Shown here piece by piece: positions 55,021 through 62,976 of a stretch of 64,000 bases of DNA. Position 1 is the stretch's first letter. Every line of letters begins with the position of its first letter. The translations under genes were made by a program, and so were the position numbers. This DNA is from Streptomyces sp. NBC_01304 (GTDB lineage Bacteria > Actinomycetota > Actinomycetes > Streptomycetales > Streptomycetaceae). The notes beneath the pieces are model-generated. The model saw nothing but the letters and a program-made list of their open reading frames with translations, was not told the origin of the DNA and ran no database searches. Where the stretch lies: assembly GCF_035975855.1 (NCBI RefSeq), contig NZ_CP109055.1, positions 4,526,001 to 4,590,000 on the forward strand. The letters are read 5' to 3'.

Positions 55021-55066
55021 TGGGCGGGGAAAGCCGCAGACGAACGCATCCCGAAGGGGCGGAACC

Positions 55067-55492
55067 ATGGACCTCACAGTCCTCGCATACGTCGTCTACC
55101 TGGCCATCAGCATCGGCCTCACCGTCTGGGTCGCCCGGACCCTCAGCCGCAACGGCAAGATCTTCCTCGCCGATGTGCTGCACGGGAACGAGAAGCTCGC
55201 GGACGCCGTGAACCACCTGCTCGTCGTCGGCTTCTACCTGGTGAACCTCGGCTTCGTCGCCCTCTATCTGAAGGCCGCCGAGGCAGTCGAGGACGCACGC
55301 GGACTGTTCGAGGCACTGTCGGTGAAGCTCGGTGTGGTGCTGCTAGTGCTCGGCGTGATGCACCTGGGCAACGTCTGGGTGCTCAACAAGATCCGGCGGC
55401 GGGGGCTCATGGAGCGGGAGCAGCTTCCGCCGGTGCCGCCGCAGGGGTTCAGCGGCGACCAGGGTGCGTGGGCCGCACCCACCGGGGCCTGA
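55067..55492 (+). CDS. Hypothetical membrane protein, first gene of a TetR operon
   Basis: 141 residues with three predicted helices (AYVVYLAISIGLTVWVAR, HLLVVGFYLVNLGFVALYL, LGVVLLVLGVMHLGNVWVLN) and a polar C-terminus. ATG 55067 follows GAAGGGGCGG. Family not recognised. It is followed 3 nt later by the DCC1 gene and then a TetR gene; twin palindromes precede it. Confidence 0.7.
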   Translation: MDLTVLAYVVYLAISIGLTVWVARTLSRNGKIFLADVLHGNEKLADAVNHLLVVGFYLVNLGFVALYLKAAEAVEDARGLFEALSVKLGVVLLVLGVMHLGNVWVLNKIRRRGLMEREQLPPVPPQGFSGDQGAWAAPTGA

Positions 55493-55495
55493 GGG

Positions 55496-56023
55496 ATGGG
55501 CGCCGTGAAAGCGGACCGGGGCGTGGGGAGCGCCCCGGTTCGCCGGCTGACCGTCCTCTACGACGCCGAGTGCTCGCTCTGCACCGTCGTACGCAAATGG
55601 CTCGCGCGGCAGGCGCAGCTGGTGCCGCTCGATCTGGTGCCGGCCGGGTCGGACGAGGCGCGGCGGCGCTTCCCCGGGCTCGACCACGGCACGACGCTCG
55701 ACGACATCACCGTGATCGGCGACGGGGGGCAGGTCTATCTGGGCCCCGCCGCCTGGGTCGTCACCCTGTGGGCGCTGCGTGAGTACCGGCCGATGGCCCA
55801 CCGGATGGCCACCCCGGCGGGGGCGCGGCTCGCGCGGGGTGCGGTCCTCGCGGCGGCCAAGTACCGCTCGGCCGCGCGCAGCCCGCAGGGCTGGGTCGAC
55901 GGCAGCTTCCACCGCGGGGACGGGTGGAGCTATCACCCGCAGCGGGGCTGGACCCTCGACCGAGCCGTGGCCGAAGCCGCTGCCGCGGATGCCTGCGACA
56001 GCGGTCGCTGCGCGAGTCGTTAG
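55496..56023 (+). CDS. DCC1-like (DUF393) thiol-disulfide oxidoreductase family protein
   Basis: 175 residues with the family start VLYDAECSLCTVVRKWL (C-x-x-C with preceding Asp) and the later GGQVYLGPAAWVVTLWAL. DUF393 proteins have a thioredoxin-like fold and often sit with small membrane proteins, as here. Redox partner unknown. The frame ends 4 nt before the TetR start. Confidence 0.82.
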   Translation: MGAVKADRGVGSAPVRRLTVLYDAECSLCTVVRKWLARQAQLVPLDLVPAGSDEARRRFPGLDHGTTLDDITVIGDGGQVYLGPAAWVVTLWALREYRPMAHRMATPAGARLARGAVLAAAKYRSAARSPQGWVDGSFHRGDGWSYHPQRGWTLDRAVAEAAAADACDSGRCASR

Positions 56024-56027
56024 GCTC

Positions 56028-56822
56028 GTGATCGTGCCAGCAGCGAAGCAGAGCCCCGCGCCCCCCGCCGACGAGCCGCCCGCCGACTCCGGGTCCGGCT
56101 CCGGAGCCGTCAAGAAGGAGCCGGGGGCAGGGGCCGCCAAGAGTGAGCAGACCCGCACGCTCATCCTGGAGACGGCGATGCGCCTCTTCCAGGAGCGGGG
56201 CTACGACAAGACGACGATGCGGGTCATCGCCAAGGAGGCCGGCGTCTCGGTCGGCAACGCGTACTACTACTTCGCCGGCAAGGAACACCTGATCCAGGGC
56301 TTCTACGACCGGATCGCCCGTGAGCACCAGGAGGCGGTCCGGCCCGTCCTGGACCGGGAGACCGACCTGGAGGCGCGGCTCGCCGGGGTGCTGCGGGCGT
56401 GGCTGGACATCGCCCAGCCGTACCACGAATTCGCGGCGCAGTTCTTCAAGAACGCCGCCGATCCGGACTCCCCGCTCAGCCCCTTCTCCCCCGAGTCGGA
56501 GCACGCGCGCGAGGCCGCCATCGACGTCCACCGCGAGGTCCTGGCCGGCGCGAAGGCGAAGGTGCCCGATGAACTCAAGGACATCCTCCCGGAGTTGATG
56601 TGGCTCTCCCAGATGGGCCTCGTCCTGTACTGGGTCTTCGACCGTTCACCGGACCGCGAGCGCAGCTACCGCCTGTCCGAGCGCGGCGCCAAGCTCACCA
56701 CGCGCGGGGTCGCCCTCGCCCGCTTCCGGGTGCTGCGGCCGCTGGTGCGCGAGGTGCACGAGCTGTTCACGGACTTCCTGCCGGGGATGACCAACGATCC
56801 GGCCAGGCAGCCGAAGGGCTGA
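56028..56822 (+). CDS. TetR-family regulator
   Basis: 264 residues from GTG 56028 (56034 also possible). After a Pro/Gly/Lys-rich N-terminus of about 40 residues comes the HTH domain (ILETAMRLFQERGYDKTTMRVIAKEAGVSVGNAYYYFAGKEHLI). The ligand domain is helical. As last gene of the operon at 55067 it likely represses its own promoter through the twin TTGAACGnGTTCAA sites. Confidence 0.87.
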   Translation: MIVPAAKQSPAPPADEPPADSGSGSGAVKKEPGAGAAKSEQTRTLILETAMRLFQERGYDKTTMRVIAKEAGVSVGNAYYYFAGKEHLIQGFYDRIAREHQEAVRPVLDRETDLEARLAGVLRAWLDIAQPYHEFAAQFFKNAADPDSPLSPFSPESEHAREAAIDVHREVLAGAKAKVPDELKDILPELMWLSQMGLVLYWVFDRSPDRERSYRLSERGAKLTTRGVALARFRVLRPLVREVHELFTDFLPGMTNDPARQPKG

Positions 56823-56854
56823 CGCCTGGCCGGTCGCCGCAGAGCCGGGCCGCC

Positions 56855-59329
56855 TCAGAGCTGGCTGGTGATCGTCGGGTCGGTGATCTCCTTGTCCTTG
56901 GCGAGCAGCATGGCCTTGCTGAGGATGACGGAGAGCGCTCCGTCGCCCTCGAAGGGCAGGTAGCCGGTACTCGCTTCCGCCTTGCGCGAGCCGGCCACGA
57001 TGCACAGGTACCGGTCGTTCGGGGTCCGCAGGATGTTCCCCGAACCGAGGTGGATCTTGTACGTGTGCAACTCGCCCCGGACGTGCAGGAATCGGCCCTC
57101 GATCGTGCAGCGGTCGGCTATCGCGAGCCTCGGTATGAGGCGGGCGAGCAGGTCGCGGCGGGTCTCGGCGCTCTGGTTCAGGTCGCCGAAGCTGTATGAG
57201 GTCCAGTACTCCTGGAAGCGGCCCTGGGGCCCGCCGTCGTACCAGGCCGGGTCGTTGCCGACGCTGGCGACACCCACGAACAGGTCGACGTCACGCAGGA
57301 CTTCGCTCAGCGCCAGGGCCGGGATGTCGGTGAGGGGCAGCGGATCGACCGGCTCCCGGCCGTCGCGCAGCCACATCGAGTAGCCGCCGCCGTAGCAGGA
57401 CGCCGAGTTCTCCGGGGCGTCGATCGGGTAGAAGCGAACCTGGTCGGTGTGCAGCCGCAGGTAGCTGCCGGATTCGGTGGTGTCCACGCCGTACTCGTCG
57501 CCGACGCCCTCGATCCAGTACTCGGCGCGCAGCCCCCACTGCGGCAGTTCACGCACGGCGGGCGGGGCGCTGTCATCGACGCACAGCCGCAGCTTGTTGC
57601 GCCAGCCGCGGACCGCGGCCAGGGCGTGGAACTGGTGCTGGCGCACGATGTGGGCGGCGAAGCGGTTGGAGTAGGTACCGGTGTTCCGCTCGGCGTCGGT
57701 GAGCAGATACACCTCCCGGTGGGCCTGCTTGAACGGCTGGGTGACGGCGTGCCGCTCCAGCCAGTCGCGCCAGGCCACGATCTGGGCCGGCTCGTGCCCG
57801 ACGGGGTGCCACGGCTCGACCCGCTCGCCGTCCACCACCGGTTCGCCGGTGAGCGTGCGCAGCTCGCCGTCCGCGTACCCGACGGTGGTGCCGTCGACCG
57901 TCCACAGCAGACGACGGGCGAGCGTGCCGACCAGCGGGTGGTCCAGGTAGCGCTCGCGCCAGGCGGCGTAGGGCCAGCTGCGGCGGGCGACGAACTGCCG
58001 GTCCAGACGCTCCACTTGGGCCGAGAGCATCTTGTCGATGTCCTTGACGGCGACCTTGAGTTCCTTGAGCTCCTCGGGGTGGTCGCGCTTGACGGCGGCG
58101 GGCGGGGCCTTGACCTGCTTTCCCGCGGCATTGCGCCACTGGAGGTTCACCTTCGTGCCCTGGACGAGCAACTCCGCTCGCGTCTCGCCGAGTTGGCGGG
58201 TCGCGCGGCCGACCTCCGTCAGGCCGTACGCGGGAACGGCCAGCTCTTCGATCTCTTCGCGGCTCAGGCCCATGGCCTTGGCGCGGGTGTCGAGCGCCGC
58301 GTCGAGGATCTTCAGGGTGCCCTTGTACGTCAGGCGGCTTGCCAGCCGGGCCAGTTCGGCCAGGGCGGCGTCACCCTCGCTGCGGGAGAGGGCGATCACG
58401 CAGGCGTTGGCGACCTTCGGGTTGCGGGGGCCGAGGCCCGGAGCCTTGCGCAAGGAGGTCTCGGTGAGGGCGCCGAGCGCGCGGGCGGTGTCCGGGTGGC
58501 CGGGCAGCAGGCCCAGGGTCCAGGCGAGGCCGCGCAGGGCTTCGGCGTTGTACGGGTCGTACTCATGGTTGGCATCCGTGCCGTGCCGGGCGGCCTCGAG
58601 GAGCAGGGTGCGGGGGCGGCCGACCAGGGCGAGCCAGGGCAGGACCGTGGTGCGGACGTCGTCCGCGTCGAGCCGCGCGAGGCAGGCGCGGGCCGTCTTC
58701 TCCCACTTGGCGTTGGGCTTGGCGGTCTTGGCGGTGGCCGCGTGCCGGACCAGGTCGAGCCAGTCGTGCCCGCGGCCCTCCAGGTCGTCGAGGGCTCGGT
58801 CGGCCCATTCCTCCCCCGGGTTCAGCACGGGATCGGGCAGCAGGGCGACGAGCTCCGTGAGCTCCGGCACCGGACTCCACTGCATCAGTGCGGAACGCCT
58901 CAGTGTGGCGACCGTCGGGCCGGGCACCTCGCGTCCCGACGCCAGTTCGGCCGCGGCGAGGGTGGTCAGTTCCAAGGGGGACCACGTCGAGTGCAGCCGC
59001 CCGTAGTGGTCCAGGCGCCTGCGGCGCTCGGCGGCCAGTTCGTCGCCGGGCAGGTCCTTCGTCACGACGGTGAGCAGGGTCAGCGCGTTGATACGGGTCG
59101 GGTCGCCCTCTCTGTAGGGCTCACTCAGCCGTTTCAGGGCGTCCGCCAGGCGCCGCCGTGCCTCCTGCGGGAGGTCGCGGACCACGGCGAAGGTGGTGTC
59201 GTCGTCGCGCCACCAGCGGTTGCTGTTCCTCGTGGTGATCTTGAGCAGCAGCTCCGCGACCTCACCCATGTTGCCCTCGGCGACCAGCCGCTCGACCTCC
59301 GCGAACCGCTCCGGATTCCTGGTGCTCAT
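56855..59329 (-). CDS. DUF4132 protein 1
   Basis: An 824-residue cytosolic protein. The N-terminal half is helical repeats (Trp/Leu/Arg/Ala rich). The C-terminal half carries the DUF4132 marks QPFKQAHREVYLLTDAE, YSNRFAAHIVRQHQFHALAA, LRDVDLFVGVASVGNDPAW and the last domain LHVRGELHTYKIHLGSGNI plus YLPFEGDGALSVILSKAMLL. E. coli YehI belongs to this family and is encoded near AAA/VWA genes; none is here. Its ATG overlaps the stop of the small gene upstream (TGATG). It is homologous to, and divergent from, the gene at 59810, and both units have DNA-damage type promoters. Confidence 0.82.
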   Translation of the reverse strand: MSTRNPERFAEVERLVAEGNMGEVAELLLKITTRNSNRWWRDDDTTFAVVRDLPQEARRRLADALKRLSEPYREGDPTRINALTLLTVVTKDLPGDELAAERRRRLDHYGRLHSTWSPLELTTLAAAELASGREVPGPTVATLRRSALMQWSPVPELTELVALLPDPVLNPGEEWADRALDDLEGRGHDWLDLVRHAATAKTAKPNAKWEKTARACLARLDADDVRTTVLPWLALVGRPRTLLLEAARHGTDANHEYDPYNAEALRGLAWTLGLLPGHPDTARALGALTETSLRKAPGLGPRNPKVANACVIALSRSEGDAALAELARLASRLTYKGTLKILDAALDTRAKAMGLSREEIEELAVPAYGLTEVGRATRQLGETRAELLVQGTKVNLQWRNAAGKQVKAPPAAVKRDHPEELKELKVAVKDIDKMLSAQVERLDRQFVARRSWPYAAWRERYLDHPLVGTLARRLLWTVDGTTVGYADGELRTLTGEPVVDGERVEPWHPVGHEPAQIVAWRDWLERHAVTQPFKQAHREVYLLTDAERNTGTYSNRFAAHIVRQHQFHALAAVRGWRNKLRLCVDDSAPPAVRELPQWGLRAEYWIEGVGDEYGVDTTESGSYLRLHTDQVRFYPIDAPENSASCYGGGYSMWLRDGREPVDPLPLTDIPALALSEVLRDVDLFVGVASVGNDPAWYDGGPQGRFQEYWTSYSFGDLNQSAETRRDLLARLIPRLAIADRCTIEGRFLHVRGELHTYKIHLGSGNILRTPNDRYLCIVAGSRKAEASTGYLPFEGDGALSVILSKAMLLAKDKEITDPTITSQL

Positions 59330-59721
59330 CAGCCACCCACCAGCGGGACAAGCTTCAAGAACGTGACCTCCGTGCCCAGCCTCAGATCGAGCTCCGCATC
59401 GAGCTCTTCGACCTGCCGGTCCCCGATCAGGACCAGGAACCCGTTGCGCCCGAACGCCTTCACGGCGAGCTCGAACTGCCGCTCCGGGTCTATCCGGCGC
59501 GGGGTGCGCAGCGCGTACCCGTTGAGCGTGCGCTCGGCCTCCGTCGGCTGGACAAGCCCGCGGAACTCGCCCGTCGTACGGGCGTTGTACTCCGTGACCT
59601 CCTGGAACACCCGGCGCCGGATCACCTCGCGCAGCGTCAGGCGTTCCTCCGCGATCTCCAGCGCCCAGGCATCACGGCGCTCCCCCGATGTCGTCTCGTC
59701 GACGAACGTCACCATTCCCAT
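59329..59721 (-). CDS. Small protein, leader gene of the DUF4132 unit
   Basis: 130 residues from ATG 59721, placed 7 nt after the -10 box, so the transcript is predicted to be leaderless; the ATG at 59715 is the alternative if a leader exists. It is soluble, with helices (AWALEIAEERLTLREVIRRRVFQEVTEYN) and a terminal strand set (FELAVKAFGRNGFLVLIGDRQVEELDAELDLR). I do not recognise a named family. Overlap with DUF4132 gene 1 (TGATG) suggests a partner protein. Confidence 0.7.
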   Translation of the reverse strand: MGMVTFVDETTSGERRDAWALEIAEERLTLREVIRRRVFQEVTEYNARTTGEFRGLVQPTEAERTLNGYALRTPRRIDPERQFELAVKAFGRNGFLVLIGDRQVEELDAELDLRLGTEVTFLKLVPLVGG

Positions 59722-59728
59722 GCCTCGG

Positions 59729-59751
59729 AGCGTAGGGCGGGGCACTGACAG
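59729..59751 (-). promoter_or_regulatory. RecA-NDp/PafBC-type promoter, leftward DUF4132 unit
   Basis: On the minus strand: cTGTCAGTG (59751-59743), 8 nt, TACGCT (59734-59729), then exactly 7 nt to the ATG at 59721. It matches TTGTCRGTG-N8-TAnnnT except for the first base. Confidence 0.65.
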
Positions 59752-59779
59752 CGGGCCGGGCGAGGGGTGCGGGCGGGCG

Positions 59780-59802
59780 CTGTCAGTGCGGGGACGTACC
59801 TT
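59780..59802 (+). promoter_or_regulatory. RecA-NDp/PafBC-type promoter, rightward DUF4132 gene
   Basis: cTGTCAGTG (59780-59788), 8 nt, TACCTT (59797-59802), then exactly 7 nt to the ATG at 59810. It is the mirror image of the leftward promoter; the two form a CACTGACAGCG/CGCTGTCAGTG inverted repeat (59743-59753 and 59778-59788). Confidence 0.65.
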
Positions 59803-59809
59803 CGGGGGC

Positions 59810-62299
59810 ATGACGACGGCTGGGGTGGGCCTGGAAACCAGGCTGTATCAGGTGTGTGCGCAGCAGCGGCTCGAGGGCGGGGCCGTGCTGCGGGGCTTCC
59901 TGGAGTCTCTGCTGCACAAGGAGCGGAGGCAGGCGGCCACTTGGCTGCACGCCCACGACGCGAACCGGGAAGCCCTCGCCTGGCTCGCGGGGCAGCCGCT
60001 CGGCTGGACCCGGCCCGAGGCGGACACCCTCCTCGCCGGGGCCCTGACGGAGGACAACTCGCAGATCCCGCACAGCGCGGCGCGGCTCCAGCTCCCGCTG
60101 GCCGCCGCCGAGCAGGCCGGGACGTGCGACCAGGAACTGCTCCGGTCGGCCCGCGAGTTCCTGGCAGCCACGCGGTACGTGCAGCACGAAGGCCCGCCGG
60201 TCGACGAGATGCTGACCCGCCTCGACACCCTCATCGTGCCCCTCCCCTCGGACGGCACCGGCCTCTCGGACAAGGTCCTGGACCACCACGACCAGTACGG
60301 CCCCCGCATGCGCGCCGTCCACAAGGACCTGCTCGCCGCACCTGGTGCCGCCGCCCTCCTCACCCACTGCGGCACGCTCGACAAGCTCCGCCCCACCAAG
60401 CGGTGGACCAAGCAGACAGCGGAGCTGTACGCGGCCGTCGCGTCCGGCGAGCAGCTGGTGCGGGCCCTCCTCGAAGGCATCGCCGTCCAGGAGGAGCACC
60501 ACGTCACGCCTCCCTGGTGGGCCGGCAGCACCTGGCCCGGCCTCGTGGCCGAGGGCAATGAGCTCCTGGTGCGCGGCCTCCTGTGGACCGCCGCCGGCAT
60601 CGACGCCGACTGGGTCGTCCGCGTGACCGCCGAAGTCGCCCTCAACGCCGGTACGGGGATGGGCGGTTCCGGCGGCTACTGCCGCAACGGCAAGCTCGCC
60701 ACCAGCGCCGTCGCCGCCCTCGCCACCTTCGGTGGTGCGCGTGGTGAGGAGGCCGTGGCCTGGCTCGGCGGCCGGCTCAAGGCGAAGATCCGCAACCGGA
60801 CCGTGCAGAAGGGCATCGCCAAGGCGCTCGAGGAGGTGGCCGAGCGCAGCGGGCTGACCCCCGCGATGCTCCGCGAGCGCGCCGTGCCGCAGCTCGGGCT
60901 CGACGCGCGCGGGGTGCGCGAGGATCAGCTCGGCCAGTACGCCGCCGTCCTCGCGGTCGAGGCGCCCGGCAGCGCCGCGCTGACCTTCCGGGGCCCGGAC
61001 GGGCAGATCCTGAAGACCGCGCCCAAGGCGATGCGCGAGACGTACGCCACCGAACTCAAGGCGGTCCGGGCCGCGTTGAAGGAGCTGCGCGCCACGCTCA
61101 CCACCGAGCGCTCGCGCCTGGAGGAGCAGCTCATGGCGGGCACCCGGTGGAGCGCGCGGGACTGGGCGCAGTACTGCGTCGAGCACCCGGTGACCGGCAC
61201 GCTCGGCCGCACCCTCCTTTGGGAGGGCAGCGACGACGGCGGGGCGAGCTGGACTTCGGGACTGGCCGAGCGCACGGGTGCCGGCTGGGCGCTCGCCACG
61301 GTGGACGGCCTCGCGATGCCGGTGCGCGAGGGCACCCGGCTTCGGCTCTGGCATCCGCTGCACGCGACGGTCGACGACATCCGCGCGTGGCGCGAGGAGT
61401 TGACCGACCGGGAGCTTCGCCAGCCCTTCAAGCAGGCGTTCCGGGAGATATACCCGCTCACCCCGGCGGAGCACGAGACGGCCGTGTACTCCAACCGCTT
61501 CGCCGCGCACATCCTGCGCTATCCGCAGGCCAGGGCGTTGATGACGGCTCGCGGCTGGCACGGCAACCACCTCGGGCGCCACGAGGACGGCCACGCGGCG
61601 GAGATGGTGCGCGAACTGCCCCGGCCCGGTGAACTCCGCTCCACCGAGGGCGAGTACTGGCGGGCAAGGTTCTACATCGAGCAGGTCGAGGGCGACCACG
61701 ACGAGTACGACGTCCAGCTGTGCGCCACCGACCAGGTGCGCATCGAGCGCCGCCGGGGCCCACGCGGGGCGTGGATCGGGGCCGAACTCGTCGACGTACC
61801 GGCACAGTTGCTGTCCGAGGCACTGCGGGACGTGGATCTGTTCGTGGGGGTCGCGTCGATCGGTGCGGATCCCGAGTGGCAGGACGGGGGTGCGGACCGG
61901 CACCACGACTACTGGCGCAAGTGGTCGTTCGGCGAGCTCACCGAGTCCGCGCGGATACGCCGGCAGGCGCTGGCCCGGCTGCTGCCGAGGACCCGGATAG
62001 CGGACCGGGTCGAGCTGACGGAGCGGTTCCTGCGGGTGCGTGGCGAGCTGCGGACGTACCGGATCCACCTGGGGTCCGGGAACGTCCTGATGGAGCCGGA
62101 CGACGCCTACTTGTGCATCGTGGCGGACCGTTCGCGGTCGGCGGGCGATGGCGGTGGCGGTGGCGGTGGCAAGGACCGGCTCTTCCTGCCGTTCGAGGAG
62201 GACGGCGGGCCGCTCGCGCTGATCCTGTCGAAGGCGTTCCTGCTGGCCGACGACGCGAGGATCAGGGACCGGTCGATCACTTCACAGATCCTGCGCTGA
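59810..62299 (+). CDS. DUF4132 protein 2
   Basis: An 829-residue cytosolic homologue of the protein at 56855. The helical N-terminal half differs, but the C-terminal half matches: RQPFKQAFREIYPLTPAE, VYSNRFAAHILRYPQARAL, LRDVDLFVGVASIGADPEW, RVRGELRTYRIHLGSGNVL and LPFEEDGGPLALILSKAFLL. A Gly run (GGGGGGGK) breaks the last domain. ATG 59810 lies 7 nt after the -10 box, predicting a leaderless mRNA. Its last 18 bases overlap the convergent MarR gene. Biochemical function of the family is unknown. Confidence 0.82.
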   Translation: MTTAGVGLETRLYQVCAQQRLEGGAVLRGFLESLLHKERRQAATWLHAHDANREALAWLAGQPLGWTRPEADTLLAGALTEDNSQIPHSAARLQLPLAAAEQAGTCDQELLRSAREFLAATRYVQHEGPPVDEMLTRLDTLIVPLPSDGTGLSDKVLDHHDQYGPRMRAVHKDLLAAPGAAALLTHCGTLDKLRPTKRWTKQTAELYAAVASGEQLVRALLEGIAVQEEHHVTPPWWAGSTWPGLVAEGNELLVRGLLWTAAGIDADWVVRVTAEVALNAGTGMGGSGGYCRNGKLATSAVAALATFGGARGEEAVAWLGGRLKAKIRNRTVQKGIAKALEEVAERSGLTPAMLRERAVPQLGLDARGVREDQLGQYAAVLAVEAPGSAALTFRGPDGQILKTAPKAMRETYATELKAVRAALKELRATLTTERSRLEEQLMAGTRWSARDWAQYCVEHPVTGTLGRTLLWEGSDDGGASWTSGLAERTGAGWALATVDGLAMPVREGTRLRLWHPLHATVDDIRAWREELTDRELRQPFKQAFREIYPLTPAEHETAVYSNRFAAHILRYPQARALMTARGWHGNHLGRHEDGHAAEMVRELPRPGELRSTEGEYWRARFYIEQVEGDHDEYDVQLCATDQVRIERRRGPRGAWIGAELVDVPAQLLSEALRDVDLFVGVASIGADPEWQDGGADRHHDYWRKWSFGELTESARIRRQALARLLPRTRIADRVELTERFLRVRGELRTYRIHLGSGNVLMEPDDAYLCIVADRSRSAGDGGGGGGGKDRLFLPFEEDGGPLALILSKAFLLADDARIRDRSITSQILR

Positions 62300-62896
62300 G
62301 CCGATCGCTTCAGGCGCCGCCCTGCCGCGGGGGCCGCAGTCGGTCCACTGCGCCCCGTTGTCCCGCTCCGCGAGGAGCATGATCTGCCGCATCATGTCCG
62401 CCAGTTGAGTCCGCTCCGCCTTGGACAGGACGCCGAACAGCCGGTGCTCCTCGTGGCCGATCGCCTCCATCGAGGAGTGCCAGATGCGGCGGCCCTCCTC
62501 GGTGAGCTCCACGTCGACCCGGCGCCGGTCCGTCCTGGACGGGGTGCGGCGGACGAAGCCGCGCCGCTCCAGGGTGTCGAGCCGGCCGGTGATCGAGGCG
62601 CGCGCCAGGTCCAGGTCGGCGGCGAGGTCGGACGGGGCCGCCGTGCCGCCGCGGCCCGCGAGCTTGTGCAGGGTGTCGAACTCCTGGCGCTCCAGGTCGA
62701 GGGCGCCCAGGGACTGTTCGCGCACCCGGCGCAGATGCACGGTCAGCTTCTGCATGCGGGTGACCGCGCCCTCGATGTCCAGGTCGAGGTCGGGCAGCAC
62801 GGGCAGCCAACGGGCCACATGGCCGTCGGCCCAGTCCCGCTCCGCGCCCGAGGTCCGCTCGCCTCGAGTCCGCTCGCCGGTGGGGTCTTGCTTCAT
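62282..62896 (-). CDS. MarR-family regulator
   Basis: 204 residues from ATG 62896. The winged helix is LERQEFDTLHKLAGRGGTAAPSDLAADLDLARASITGRLDTLERRGFVRRTPSRTDRRRVDVELTEEG (core HTH ASITGRLDTLERRG, wing DRRRVDVELTEEG). Divergent from an MFS exporter 80 bp away whose promoter carries several dyads, so it likely represses that exporter until a drug-like ligand binds. Confidence 0.87.
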   Translation of the reverse strand: MKQDPTGERTRGERTSGAERDWADGHVARWLPVLPDLDLDIEGAVTRMQKLTVHLRRVREQSLGALDLERQEFDTLHKLAGRGGTAAPSDLAADLDLARASITGRLDTLERRGFVRRTPSRTDRRRVDVELTEEGRRIWHSSMEAIGHEEHRLFGVLSKAERTQLADMMRQIMLLAERDNGAQWTDCGPRGRAAPEAIGSAQDL

Positions 62897-62929
62897 GTCC
62901 GCGAGCATACGCCGAGATGCTTCGGATCC

Positions 62930-62969
62930 AGATAATTCGTTGACGAATAGTTCGGCGCCGAATTATCTT
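62930..62969. promoter_or_regulatory. MFS promoter with MarR-type dyads
   Basis: TTGACG (62940-62945), 18 nt, TATCTT (62964-62969) and 7 nt to ATG 62977 form a promoter for a leaderless mRNA. AGATAATTCG (62930-62939) and CGAATTATCT (62959-62968) are exact inverted repeats covering it, with the inner palindromes ATTCGttgaCGAAT and TTCGGCGCCGAA. Confidence 0.6.
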
Positions 62970-62976
62970 CGTCGTC

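Noticed and set aside
59743..59788. CACTGACAGCG...CGCTGTCAGTG as a single repressor operator
   Set aside because: The inverted repeat is explained by two divergent promoter elements that each match the RecA-NDp motif with correct spacing to -10 boxes and start codons.
57449..62299. Plus-strand frame of 1616 codons
   Set aside because: The first part is antisense shadow of the DUF4132 gene on the minus strand. The real gene begins at ATG 59810, supported by the promoter and by homology to its paralogue.
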